Source: Acanthosoma haemorrhoidale (taxonomy: Eukaryota; Arthropoda; Insecta; Hemiptera; Acanthosomatidae). Taken from it: 64,000 nucleotides of DNA. Position numbers and translations under genes: made by a program. The notes under the pieces are model-generated. The model searched no databases. It was not told the origin of the DNA and saw only the letters and a list, made by a program, of their open reading frames with translations. Below, piece after piece: positions 33,337-44,439 of this stretch. The stretch spans positions 122,055,827-122,119,826 of the forward strand of contig OV884013.1 of the NCBI GenBank assembly GCA_930367205.1, written 5' to 3'. Within the stretch, counting starts at the first letter, position 1, and every line of letters starts with the position of its first letter.

Positions 33337-34537
33337 GTTTAGTTATAGAAGAACAGAGGGGGTGCTAATATTATGACTGAAATGCAAGGGTGGAGTTATT
33401 GAGGCAGACAGGTTGAGTGCAACAGTGAATAGCTGCAGAATCAATGTGGATCACCGCCCACACACCATCCCCAGGCTAGGAGGCTACGCCCTGTGCACTC
33501 GGCATATTGTTTAGTTATAGAAGGACAGAGGGGGTGCTAATATTATGACTGAAATGCAAGGGTGGAGTTATTGAGGCAGACAGGTTGAGTGCAACAGTGA
33601 ATAGCTGCAGAATCAATGTGGATCACCGCCCACACACCATCCCCAGGCTAGGAGGCTACGCCCTGTGCACTCGGCATATTGTTTAGTTATAGAAGGACAG
33701 AGGGGGTGCTAATATTATGACTGAAATGCAAGGGTGGAGTTATTGAGGCAGACAGGTTGAGTGCAACAGTGAATAGCTGCAGAATCAATGTGGATCACCG
33801 CCCACACACCATCCCCAGGCTAGGAGGCTACGCCCTGTGCACTCGGCATATTGTTTAGTTATAGAAGGACTGAGGGGGTGCTAATATTATGACTGAAATG
33901 CAAGGGTGGAGTTATTGAGGCAGACAGGTTGAGTGCAACAGTGAATAGCTGCAGAATCAATGTGGATCACCGCCCACACACCATCCCCAGGCTAGGAGGC
34001 TACGCCCTGTGCACTCGGCATATTGTTTAGTTATAGAAGGACAGAGGGGGTGCTAATATTATGACTGAAATGCAAGGGTGGAGTTATTGAGGCAGACAGG
34101 TTGAGTGCAACAGTGAATAGCTGCAGAATCAATGTGGATCACCGCCCACACACCATCCCCAGGCTAGGAGGCTACGCCCTGTGCACTCGGTATATTGTTT
34201 AGTTATAGAAGGACAGAGGGGGTGCTAATATTATGACTGAAATGCAAGGGTGGCGTTATTGAGGCAAACAGGTTGAGTGCAACAGTGAATAGCTGCAGAA
34301 TCAATGTGGATCACCGCCCACACACCAATCCCCAGGCTAGGAGGCTACGCCCTGTGCACTCGGCATATTGTTTAGTTATAGAAGGACAGAGGGGGTGCTA
34401 ATATTATGACTGAAATGCAAGGGTGGAGTTATTGTGGCAGACAGGTTGAGTGCAACAGTGAATAGCTGCAGAATCAATGTGGTTCACCGCCCACACACCA
34501 TCCCCAGGCTAGGAGGCTGTGCACTCGGCATATTGTT
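33337..34537. repeat. 172-bp satellite, seven tandem copies
   Basis: Units start with 'gtttagttatagaaggacag' at 33337, 33509, 33681, 33853, 34025, 34197 and 34370: period 172, once 173. Copies are nearly identical; the last lacks a few bases (ggctgtgcactc instead of ggctacgccctgtgcactc) and the sixth carries several private changes. The unit is about one nucleosome repeat long and much GC-richer than its surroundings. No frame stays open across units. Confidence 0.97.
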
Positions 34538-34740
34538 TCAAGCCCAATACAGCCAAGCATTTTTTGCGATATGAAATGCAAAAAATGCAGTAGTGCCGTT
34601 GCACCTCCACCTTGGGGCTTCTTCTATGTTTTTTGGGGGAGACTTCCGAGGAAAACATAAGTTCTTCATAGTTTTCCCAGATTTCAAATATGGCCGATTA
34701 AGATGCTGATGCTTAGCGGTGGGATCCGACAATGTCTACC
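34538..34740 (-). other. Unidentified coding-like minus-strand frame beside the satellite
   Basis: Open for 64 codons with a protein-like composition (IEEAPRWRCNGTTAFFAFHI, AKNAWLYWA then stop), but it has no ATG at its upstream end. I do not recognise it. It ends at the satellite boundary, so it may be part of whatever the satellite invaded. Confidence 0.25.
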
Positions 34741-35822
34741 GGATATGGGGTGAGCGTTCGTGACTCACCCTACAGCCTCTCAAGACCACTGCCATGTTGT
34801 CTTCCAATGTGGTAAAACTGATTAGAGTTGAACAAACGCAAACCGCCCAAAAAACAAGAGAACTTAAGAAGCTTAAGGTTAACATCTGCCATTAGAAGCA
34901 AAGTAACCAGTTTTTTTTTTATGCCTTGCTCACATGTTTACTATATTTGCTATATACTGTAAGCAAGTAGAGCATATACACCAGCCAGGGAGGCATCTAG
35001 GCCCACGAACGACGGCAGGAAAAAGGTTAAATGTCTAGAAAAATGGGCTGGCTAGCAGCCAACAACCGGCAGCAATATAAGACCAGCTAAGAATTTTAAT
35101 TTTCAGTTTGTGCAATATCGTTTTTCCCCTTAATGCTAGTTTTTTAATATATTTCCTTTCATTGTACTCACAAAGCCTATTAAGCTCGTGACTTTCATTG
35201 CGTTTAATTTGTAGATAATTTACAATTTCCTACCAGGCCTTCAGTCTTCATCATTACTACACAGTGCACTTACCAGTTCATTTAAGTTTATTTATAAGTA
35301 TGAGTCCTTTTTGTCAATTTACAACTGGAAAGTTGGAACCATGCAATTTTGGAACGCCTCTGAAAAATTCATGTTAAATTTAATATACAAATAGGACATA
35401 TCGAGATTTAGATTAATCACAGGATTCTTATTGTTCAAATCTCTATTCCGTCATATTAAAGAAATAAGAGGGGGGGTAAAGAGGGTTGATCTAATGGGAT
35501 ATTCTATAGCTTGTGTTTTGGTCCTATCGCTCTGTTAGTGAGTCATCACAAATGTGTTATCAATACTATAAGGTCCTTTGTTCAAAGGCGAGAAACTAAA
35601 AACAATAATTCGCAACGATGGAGAAAGGCTTTTATTGGACATCTGGTTGTAGTTCACTTTGTCACTTAATTCTCCAATAGTCTCATTAGGTAAATGTTTG
35701 TCTTTTATCACATTTTTCATGTATCTCTGTATTTACGATTACGGGTTAGTGTTCTGTTTGTGTAGCAGGTTTACGAATACTTCTGTTAGAATGTAACAGT
35801 ACGGTACTGTCCAACCGCCGAA
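34741..35822. other. No gene recognised
   Basis: AT-rich. A small inverted repeat (ggggtgag...ctcaccct, about 34747-34771) is the only structure seen. Confidence 0.5.
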
Positions 35823-35825
35823 AAA

Positions 35826-36385
35826 GGCTTCCATCTCGACAAAAGACTGAAATGGAACCCACACACGAAACTAAAAAGACAAGAACTAAACAGACGCTTT
35901 GGACAACTGTACAGAATACTTCAAAGGACATCCCATCTCTCAATAGAAAATAAACTACTTATCTACAAAGTTATATTCAAGCCAATTATGGACATACGGA
36001 ATAGAGCTATGGGGGGCAGCAAAAAAGTCGAACATAAAGCGTATCCAATCCTTTCAATCGAAAGTCGTGAGAACAGTCCCTTCCAAGTTCATGATATTCG
36101 ATAGTAACCTATCCACCCTAATCCCCTAGTACAGTTATTGCCCTTAACCACTCATCCCTATAATCCTCCTCGGAGACTGAAACGGCAGTGATTCCGCTTC
36201 CTCTTTCGCACGGGAGGAAAGTGACAACCATGTGGATTTGGGAGCCCTCTGGGCTGTTTGTAAATGTTGTATAAATGAGCGAGTGAATGACAAATTGTAA
36301 ATATGGTATGAATGAGAACATTTATCTCAATTACTTATTGCCTAATAAGGCAGATTGTAATTTTAGCACAATAAAGAAGTTATAT
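35826..36385 (+). pseudogene. LINE J1 fragment: RT C-terminal region and 3' UTR
   Basis: It starts with the post-RT codons (GFHLDKRLKWNPH-like, broken by frameshifts), then YGIELWGAAKKSNIKRIQSF. An internal deletion near 36080 follows, then the J1 UTR and its 'cagattgtaattttagcac' end at about 36375. The neighbouring 52.2-kb copy shares the same passage. Non-functional. Confidence 0.8.
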
Positions 36386-36552
36386 ATAAAGAATGTAACA
36401 GACAAAGTTCACTTCAATTTCATAAAATACAATCTAAGAGACCGCTTGTTTTTTAAAGGCTTTTATTTGCGCTTGCTTGCAAACGTTTTGTACATAAATG
36501 GAGTCATACATTCATCGCAATCAATTTCAGATATTGTAGTGAGTACTTAGTA

Positions 36553-37378
36553 AAGGGTGTCTCAGAATTAACGCGAGATTTGAGTTTGCCGCCATTGGTG
36601 CAGTAAAGTGCTGGCAAACCTAAAAAACAACAATTTGGCAGCTGACAGTTTAGGGTTAGTAAAATGGAGCGTTACACGATAGGACAACGTGTCTTTATTG
36701 TTGAACATTATCTCAAAAATAATGAAAGTTTGGCGGCCGCAGTTCGAAAATTTCATACAAAATATGGTCGGAATAGGGTTTTGACTTCATTAACTGTGAA
36801 GAGATTAATTGAAAAATTTAGGGAGACTGGATCAGTTGGAGACCCTAAACACACTGGTCGTCCAAAAACAAGCCGTTCAAATGTCAATATCGAAGCAGTG
36901 CGTGAGAGTGTAGTTTATAATCCATAACACAGTTCTTTGTGCCGAAATCGGATGATATTTATGTGGCCAATATGTGGTTTCAACAAGATGGTGCCACATG
37001 CCATACAGCCCATGAAACAATTCAAATACTGCATGAGACATTTCCAGGTCGTGTACTCTCTCGTTTCGGTGATCAGAATTGGCCCCTTAGATCGTTTGAT
37101 TTAACACCTTTAGATTTCTTCTTATGGGGTTATTTGAAGTCAAAGGTGTATGTCAACAAGCCCACATCCACCCGTGCAGTAAAAGAAGAAATTCAACGAC
37201 ATTTATGCCAAATGGTCATGGAAAATTTCGATAAAAGAGTGCGTATCTGCCAGCAAAGTCGTGGAGGCCATTTGCCCGATGTGTTATTCCATAAATAACC
37301 CTATCCTATTTACTTTATAATTCAATAAAAAAATACTAAAAACAATGTTTTCTATTTAAATCAAACTGCGTTGACCCT
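36553..37378 (+). mobile_element. Non-autonomous DD41D mariner, copy A
   Basis: The left terminal repeat 'aagggtgtctcagaattaac' follows TA (36551-36552); the right repeat is decayed but ends before TA (37379-37380). N-terminal part from ATG 36664: MERYTIGQRVFIVEHY, VRKFHTKYGR, VKRLIEKFRETGSV (paired helix-turn-helix), stopping at 36927. Catalytic part in another frame (36939-37298): WFQQDGATCHTAHETIQ, DLTPLDFFLWGYLKSKVY, ending RGGHLPDVLFHK. The two Asp residues stand 41 residues apart, as in the DD41D (rosa-type) group. About 140 middle residues, including the first catalytic Asp, are missing, and the junction shifts the frame. Confidence 0.9.
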
Positions 37379-37380
37379 TA

Positions 37381-38164
37381 TTGCGCAGATGAAGTTTCGC
37401 AAGGCCACATACTGACTATACCCTGATATGGCTGTGGAACCTCTACATGTGGCTATCAATAACTCCCAATGACTTTCCTCGTTCAGCTGGTCCGTTTGTC
37501 GATTCCAAGGTTGTGTCGGCTCCAGGCGTAGTCACCCGTTAGCTTCCTTCTGACTGGAGCTAGTCACCCGTGTTCCAGTCACAACACTTGTTCCTAGCCG
37601 TTTCTTTGCATTTTTTATCATTGATTAGCATTTACTGCCTGGTAGCAAGAAAACATTTTCTCTGCTACTATTGATACAGGAAATAGAATACTAATATACT
37701 TTTTAGCTTCCTAGTTTTTACAACTTGAAAAACAGTCCAAGTCTATTGGTACTAGAAAAAGCTGTGTTGAGATAATAATACGTAATGGAAGTATACTATG
37801 CATGTCTCCGTCATATCCTTGCGAGACAAAGGATGGTGTCGACTCTGAGACTTATGGATATGGAGAACTAACAATCTTAAACAGCCTACACAATTTTTCT
37901 TCTAAAACCTTAACACTCATTCATCAGTCCAAACAGAAATCCCAACAAACTCTTCAACTGATTAATACACCTTCGGCTAACAATGGGCGCACAGTGGGTA
38001 TGTCCTTTAAAGATCCTACCAGCGTAACCATATTGTCAAATGTAGGTTTAATAATGTAGATATATTGTGTCATTTATATCCATGCAGGCAGATGCGTATT
38101 GCACTTAATCTTTTGAAAAAATAATCATTTCCTATCTGGTAATGGAATTAAAACTTATTTTATA
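37381..38164. other. No gene recognised
   Basis: A GC-richer patch at 37385-37610 is followed by AT-rich DNA. An 85-codon plus frame (37802-38059) has no recognisable motif. Confidence 0.45.
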
Positions 38165-38610
38165 GTTTTTTTTTCAAAACCCTTCCTTTAATATTCACAG
38201 AGTGAGTTATAGATTCCTCAGTATGGAATCTTTGCATAAATGCACGTCTTGATAATTATATTTACTGTAGCCTGGCTACATTTCATAAAATGTCATAGTG
38301 TTAAACACTAGGTTTGTTAGGTCAAAAAACTTGATGTGTCTCCGGTGGATGAACTCACCCACTCTCATGATCCCATTCTGGAATTGCTGGAGACTTTTAG
38401 CTGTATTGTCAGTCAAGTGGGTAAAAAGCGGGGCACTGTACAGCAGAGCTGGCCGGAGGACACATTTATATGTCATCAGTTTGAGACGCAATGATAAGTT
38501 GAGTGAAGTTAGCAAGTAGCCCGTTTGAGGCTCAGCCTCAGGTAGGGCGGGAAAAAAAAAAAAAAAAAAAAGTTAGCGATGCGAAATCCGGATAAGACAC
38601 GAGTCATACT
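38165..38610 (-). pseudogene. LINE J2 fragment, 3' end of ORF2 and UTR
   Basis: Minus strand: SLRLKLMTYKCVLRPALLYS, FTHLTDNTAKSLQQFQNGI, VGEFIHRRHIKFFD, then UTR ending 'aaggaagggttttgaaaaaa'. The 58.4-kb copy is the closest relative. It is interrupted by a tiny poly(A)-tailed insertion (next entry) and resumes beyond it as 'gttagcgatgcgaaatccgg'. Confidence 0.8.
38514..38570 (+). mobile_element. 57-bp poly(A)-tailed retro-insertion with hairpin
   Basis: It is flanked by the direct repeat AGTTAGC (38507-38513, 38571-38577) and ends in 19 A residues. The body contains the 6-1-6 palindrome GAGGCT-C-AGCCTC (38527-38539). This is the signature of LINE-mediated insertion of a very short RNA or an extreme 5' truncation; source unknown. 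Confidence 0.65.
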
Positions 38611-38845
38611 TTTTCTATTATTAAACTCTGGAATCCCTTTAAAGCGAATAAATGTACAGAATATATATAATTTTCGAAAAAGAGATAGAGGAAAAATAAT
38701 TATTTTACAGTAAATTGTTTCATTGGTCATTGGAAGCGTCTTCCAATAGGGACTTTTGAACTTTGACAGTTGATAGGAGCCATATTGTTGAAGCTGCATC
38801 TGTCGAATTGGCTGTCATTTATTTAGTCTGTTTTGCCAAATTACC

Positions 38846-39495
38846 ATGGACGGATATAACGTTCAACAACTGCAAATGATAAAATTGATTTATCAATATG
38901 GGTGTTCTGTTCGGGCAACGTTCCGCGGTCGCCATAACCGTCTTACTGAGAGGACTATTCGTAGTGTGGTGGATAAACTTGAGTCCACTGGTTCAGTAAA
39001 CAATCAACCAACACCCGTACGTCGACGAAACGCAAGATCTGCCGAAAACATCGCCGCTGTCCGTGAGAGTGTGCAGGACAATCCGAGGCAGTCGATGTCG
39101 CGTCGCTCACAAGAACTCGGTCTTTCGCAGATCACAACTTGGCGAATTTCGCGTCGTGACTTGGCCTGCACCCGTACAAAATTTAACTGAACCAGGAGCT
39201 GAAGGTAAACGACCATAGACAACGACGTGTGGTCATCTCACTTGGAGGCGATGTGAACTGGTCACCGAGATTGTTCGATTTGACCCCGTTAGACTTTTTC
39301 TTGTGGGGTTTTCTTAAGTCGCAGGTCTATGCGAATAAGCCACAAATCACAGCGGTCCTCAAAGCCAACATAACCCATGCCATCGGTCAAATTCCTGATG
39401 TATGCGCCAGAGTCATGGAAAATTGGACATTTCGGATGCGCGCCACCCAGCGAAGCCGCGGAGGACATTTGCACGATGTTATATTCCATACATAA
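38846..39495 (+). pseudogene. Second mariner type, internally deleted transposase
   Basis: From ATG 38846: MDGYNVQQLQMIKLIYQYG, LTERTIRSVVDKL, a helix-turn-helix half, then RRSQELGLSQITTWRISRRD, stopping at 39188. In another frame (39229-39495): FDLTPLDFFLWGFLKSQVY, MRATQRSRGGHLHDVIFHT, the C-terminal end of a mariner transposase. The sequence between, with at least the first two catalytic Asp residues, is gone. It is related to but clearly distinct from the copy at 36.6 kb. I could not define its terminal repeats. Confidence 0.8.
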
Positions 39496-39872
39496 TGGCA
39501 TCAATATGCCTTTCAAACGAATAAAAAATTTCAATGATATCTCACACACACTTTGTTGTATTTAAATTTAAAGATAGGAAGGCCCTAAATTTTAAATACA
39601 ATTAACTCGTAAACCTAAAATATCCGCTTATATATTTGTAAGAAAACATGAATAACCATAAACCTAAAACTAAAAGACTAATTTCTATTGGTCCTTGTAA
39701 ATAAAATGCATGTCTTCTTCCTAGTTAAAACATTATACACGACACTTGTTACTAAATTACTGTTGCTACTTTTATAATTTTCAAGAAAACTCTCAATGTT
39801 GTCTTCTACTGTGTAATAAATAAAGTCAATGACGGTGGTGTCATGTAGTCATGGATAGATGGTAGTCAGTCT
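39496..39872. other. AT-rich DNA, no gene recognised
   Basis: Nothing beyond the probable mariner 3' flank. Confidence 0.5.
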
Positions 39873-39873
39873 A

Positions 39874-39876
<3 letters not shown>

Positions 39877-39926
<50 letters not shown>
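39877..39926. repeat. (TTA)n microsatellite, about 16-17 units
   Basis: An uninterrupted run of TTA/ATT triplets, about 50 bp. Confidence 0.97.
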
Positions 39927-40004
39927 GAAATAGTTTCTGTATTCACTGTCCTTTACCAGGATGACGATGCATAGCTTAATAGACTTGACAACCTTTTATA
40001 AGTT

Positions 40005-40116
40005 ATATGGGACTTCCCCTAGTGAAAGGCTATTACCAATCCAAGATAAGTATCCTTTTTATTTTTCCCTTATCCTATTTTTATTATTTTGAGAGATATG
40101 AAAAAAAAAAAAAATT
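40005..40116 (+). repeat. LINE J3 3' tail
   Basis: 'gggacttcccctagtgaaag' ... 'tttttcccttatcctattttt' ... 'ttgagagatatg' plus poly(A). This is the same tail as at 13.6 and 20.8 kb, more diverged. Confidence 0.7.
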
Positions 40117-40855
40117 AAATTATTGATTTATATTTTATCGCAGGTGTAATCAGTGAGAGTCTTCAGTAAGCTTGTAGTAGAACCTGAATCGGACAGGAGA
40201 AATGAGTATGGTAGAAGTTAAGGAGAGAGAATGAAAGAGATTGTGAGAGGGCAATGGCAAGGAAGAAAGGAGGGGGGGGGGGGTTGGTAAATGCTGGAGG
40301 TTAATTAGGAAGAGGGAGCAGATCTCGAGGCCAAAATCTTCTTAAACGGCTTCCAAGTCTCAGAAGGATTTAGGGAAGATATAGGCAACGGACCGTGGGA
40401 TCCTCAAACCAACAATTTCAGAAAAGGCTATTTGGCGTCGAGCCCCGAAGGGAGAGGCACTACTTTCAAACAGGCGATCCTATTTTATTGTATTGCTACG
40501 TTCTCTTACTACGTGCACTTAATCGGGGTCTAACTGTTATAGGTATATTTCACAGTTTATAGAAAAATGCTTATTACATAGGAAAAGTAAATAATGTTGA
40601 AAAAACTTTTTTTTCAAGCCTGTACTTTTCAACTAGTGCTATTTCAAATGTAAATTTCTGATCTTATCTCCATTTCCAAGGACAAATCAAAGCCTGGAAC
40701 AGAAAATAAAATTGAAATGCAAGGTTTATTTGGTCAATAGTTAGAATTTTACTGTTTTAATGTGTTTCCACAGTAACCGTGTAAGAAATAAATAAAGTAT
40801 TTTCTTTGCTTAGTCATTTAAAAGGTCACATTAGTGCTGCTTGTGGCTTTAAATC
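40117..40855. other. No gene recognised; purine-rich tract
   Basis: A purine-rich stretch at 40190-40320 includes a G run near 40272-40284. No coding or repeat features identified. Confidence 0.5.
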
Positions 40856-40857
40856 TA

Positions 40858-41619
40858 AAGGGTGTCCCAGGATAAACACAAGATTTGATTTAAATATAAA
40901 ACACAGTTTTTAGTATTTTTTTATTGAATTATAAAGTAAATAGGATAGAGTTATATATGGAATATCACATCGGGCAAATGGCCTCCACGACTTTGCTGGC
41001 ACATACGCACTCTTTTGTCGAAATTTTCCATGACCATTTGGCATAAATGTAATTGAATTTCGTTAATGCAGCGTTGAATTTCCTCTTTTAATGCACGGGT
41101 GGATGTGGGCTTGTTGACATACACCTTTGACTTCAAATAACCCCATCAAAAGAAATCTAAAGTTGTTAAATCACACGATCTAGGGGGCCAATTCTGATCA
41201 CCAAAACGAGAGAGTACACGACCTGGAAATGTCTCATGCAGTATTTGAATTGTTTCATGGGCTGTATGGCATGTGGCACCATCTTGTTGAAATATTGGCC
41301 ACATCAATATCATCCAATTTCGGCACAAAGAACTGTGTTATGGATTTTCAACAACACTCTCACGCACTTCTTTGATATTGATATTTGAACGGCTTGTTTT
41401 TGGACGACCAGTGTGTTTAGTGTCTCCAACTGATCCAGTCTCCCTAAATTTTTCAATTAATCTCTTCACAGTTGATGAAGTCAAAACACTATTCCGAGCA
41501 TATTTTGTATGAAATTTTTGAACTGTGGCCACCAAACTTTCATTATTTTTGAGATAATGTTCACTTTATTGCACAAATGACGGCAAATTCAAATCATACG
41601 TTAATTCTGGGACACCCTA
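40858..41619 (-). mobile_element. Non-autonomous DD41D mariner, copy C
   Basis: Left end 'aagggtgtcccaggataaac' after TA (40856-40857), right end '...ttaattctgggacaccct' at 41618. The minus strand carries the helix-turn-helix part (41338-41535, VKRLIEKFRETGSVGDTKH), then FQQDGATCHTAHETIQ and the DLTTLDFF version of the last Asp motif (41146-41328), and the tail ending RGGHLPDVIFHI (40951-41136). It shares the internal-deletion junction of the other copies and also lost the first transposase codons. It lies 42 bp from a Tigger fragment. Confidence 0.85.
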
Positions 41620-41661
41620 TATAAAAGGAAACAATACTCCTTTTATCTTCCCATAATTGTA

Positions 41662-42003
41662 CAGTGCAACCTCGACTGTCCGTGTAATCGATCATCCGGG
41701 TTTTTGTGAATTAATCAAAGTGTTTTTAAGAAATTTGTTGCATATGTCCGCGAATATGAGCGCGAAAACGGACTTGCTCGTAAGGTTGTTCTTTTATTGG
41801 ACGATGCGCCATTTCACCCATCTTAATCCGTTCCAAAAACAGACGATAGACGCAATGGCGGTATGGTTCGGTGGACGGAAGTAGTCGGAAATGATAAAGG
41901 GTACAAACAGTTCGCTGATAACGAAATACATTCATTTCGAGTCTAGCACATTTTGGACATTTGGGGAATTCATTCGAACATAGAAAAAGTGACTTCGGAT
42001 GAA
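41662..42003 (+). pseudogene. Tigger/jerky-like transposase fragment with terminal repeat
   Basis: It starts at TA plus CAGTGCAACCTCGAC (41662), a pogo/Tigger-type end. The plus frame then reads KFVAYVREYERENGLARKVV, LLLDDAPFHPS, the region of the second catalytic Asp in jerky/Tigger transposases, followed by a stop and degraded codons. The rest of the element is absent. The same fragment, inverted, is at 55091-55414. Confidence 0.7.
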
Positions 42004-42011
42004 GCACTAGG

Positions 42012-42292
42012 GACAGTGCAATGACTGTGCTAGGGGATTAGGGTGGTTGGATAGGTTACTATGGAATTTCATGAACTTGGAAGGGATGAGTTCGAGAATT
42101 AAGGGTATATTAAGATCGTTGTGAAGGGTTGTGCTGACGCAATAAGGGGCATTTATTATTGTTCTCAGGACTTCGGATTGAAAGGATTGGATACGCTTGA
42201 TGTTCAACTTACTGTCCACCATAGCTCTATTCCGTATGTCCAGATTGGCTTATTTGATTTATTTAATTTATTTATTTGAGTCTGTACAGTTG
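42012..42292 (-). pseudogene. LINE J1 fragment
   Basis: Minus strand: LNIKRIQSFQSEVLRTIINA, LHNDLNIPLILELIPSKFMK, LSNHPNPLAQSLHC, the J1 C-terminal codons. The start has an internal deletion (LFKQL-like fragment near 42280). The 3' UTR is missing because the copy ends at the Tigger fragment boundary. Confidence 0.75.
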
Positions 42293-42395
42293 TTCAATGG
42301 TTGCAGATTTAGTAAAATAAATATTTTGTAATGTTACCTGAGGATAAAACAATAATTAAAAATTAAAACCAACAAGTCGTCGACTGGCCCGGGAC

Positions 42396-42645
42396 TTAGC
42401 CGGTGGAAGTAGCGACCTCGACCGGACGATGATTTAAAGAGGGTGTGATGTGTAAACAAATTAATCCTTGATACGGATCCTTGCTGTAGGTGGCAATGAG
42501 GTCGCCTGTGAAGTTGCGCTCCTCGCAGAAGGTCTTTGCGCGATTTATGTCTTCTAAGATAACGTGCGTTAAGGACATACGTAGCAATGGCGCTTGATAT
42601 AAGAGTATGCTTTCCCCAACGGCCTTTAATTTTAATGGAATGAAC
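42396..42645 (-). CDS. Unidentified coding-like exon
   Basis: The minus frame is open for about 80 codons after a stop near 42654. It reads QFIPLKLKAVGESILLYQAP, RMSLTHVILEDINRAKTFCE, ERNFTGDLIATYSKDPYQGL, then a less protein-like tail to a stop at 42396. GC content is clearly raised. A possible acceptor (ataatcag before TTCATTCC) sits just upstream. The sequence looks like a conserved helical protein, but I do not recognise the family, and no partner exon is visible nearby. It could be a real exon, a retrocopy fragment or part of a transposon. Confidence 0.35.
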
Positions 42646-44438
42646 TGATTATATTAACATATGTACACATTAGTTTTGAGAGGAGAGGCTCTAATTTTAA
42701 ACAGCTACGGGGGAGTCGACACCCCCCCCCCCCCGTTTATATATGTTTAACAAGAGGAGTCGTAAATACGTAAATATGATTCGATGAATTTAAATTTTAA
42801 AAGTATAAGTGCACATCGACAAACATGCTGGAAGCATTTTAAAAAAACATCTTAAACGGTTAAAAAAAAAACGTGATTTTTTAGATGGATCGTGTCCCCA
42901 GATATTTAAAAAGAACTATTTAAGATTTAAATAACTGATTTTTCCTCGCGGTTAAGGGAACATTAAAACATATATATATATTTTTGTGTTGTTCTTACCA
43001 TTAACTCATTATTAATCATTAATACCATCCTAACATTTTTAAATTACATTGCCAGTATAAGAGAATGGTTTTATTTTTGGTCAATATTTTAATTACTTTT
43101 TATGTTTTTTATAACACTTAAACGGAAAGTATGATAAACAAGGTAAACGTGAGAATAAATTGGGATGTTTTTTAAGTCCCTTCAGCTTTAAGAAGCTATT
43201 TATGGTTCTCATTGCTCCACGTGGTTAAGGAAGTGCCATACATATTTATGGCAAAACCTTTTAAAGCCAATTCTTTTTAAAAAATACAGTTTTGACGGGA
43301 AAATATTTAATTTTGTTCAATTTACACAAATAATGTAAGGTATTTTTATTCAAAATAACTTGCATTTCTTCACTTTTCACGTCATGGATTTCGTTTATGC
43401 ATACATACTTACATATTAGTATTATAAATCGGAAATATTATATCAAGATCTCCAGCTACTAACATTTCAACGTAGTCAAAAATCCAGAAGCAAAAGAAGG
43501 TTTACAAATGAACAGAAAAATAAAATAAAAAATAATGTACTCTGTATTGAAGTGTGACAGGGCAATCTAAGTGAGACAGTATCAGTCATGACAGTGAAAT
43601 AGACTATTTCAAATACCTTTTTGAGATTTTGAGGACAAAAATTAGCTTTGCACCATATCAAATCCATCTTTTCAAGATGCCTCACTAGATAATTTAAATG
43701 TAAGATAGTACATTATTAATTTTCTGTCATTTTTGTGCCGGTACTCTTTGAATTCTAGTTCCACCGTCTCAAATTTGTGAACTTTAGCCTGTTACAAGGA
43801 ACTTAATAGCAAGCATTTTAATTTTGTTGTTTTGTTAGTGAGTAAGACTTGCGTGTTAGTGAAACGTTGAAAGAATTTTCTAAAAGTTCCCTTGGAAAAT
43901 ATTTGTATTAATCAAGTTCCTGGCGATTATATGATTATATGATTAATGGAGCATAAAGTCATTTTCCGCTAAATTTGTAGTAAATTAAACTTCAACCTTC
44001 AAGTCAGGAGACTTCGGAAATACTCTTTTCTTTTTTCTCTTCCTCGCCGAAGGAATTCTGTAACAACTCGCCAAAAAGTAATTGAAAACTATTTCAAAGT
44101 TCTGCTACACAAAGATGATTTTTTGCTAGGCTATTATTTTAACATTGTTGTAAGTAGCAGGGTACTAAACTGGTTTCAAGGGTAATCAGTAACAAAAAAA
44201 AACTTTTAACCATTATTTTTTATCTACTGACGTACACCATTTTTTAGTTAAAACCAGAAAAATAGGCAAAATATCATTAACTATTATTAGTTCTTGCCAA
44301 CCAGTAGTTTAAAATCTGTCACATAGATGAGTTTTCTTTAATTTTGTTATGCAGCTGGGTATCATATATGAAGGGGTCAGGGCAACCTGTACACGTCCTG
44401 AATTGTAGGAGCCCGATATAAAAACACTACAAATACTG
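42646..44438. other. AT-rich DNA with C homopolymer
   Basis: A C run at about 42721-42734; otherwise AT-rich with no identifiable gene or repeat end. Confidence 0.55.
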
Positions 44439-44439
44439 C

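Noticed and set aside
38846..39495. Same family as the 36.6-kb mariner
   Set aside because: N-terminal and C-terminal residues differ too much; it is a separate subfamily.
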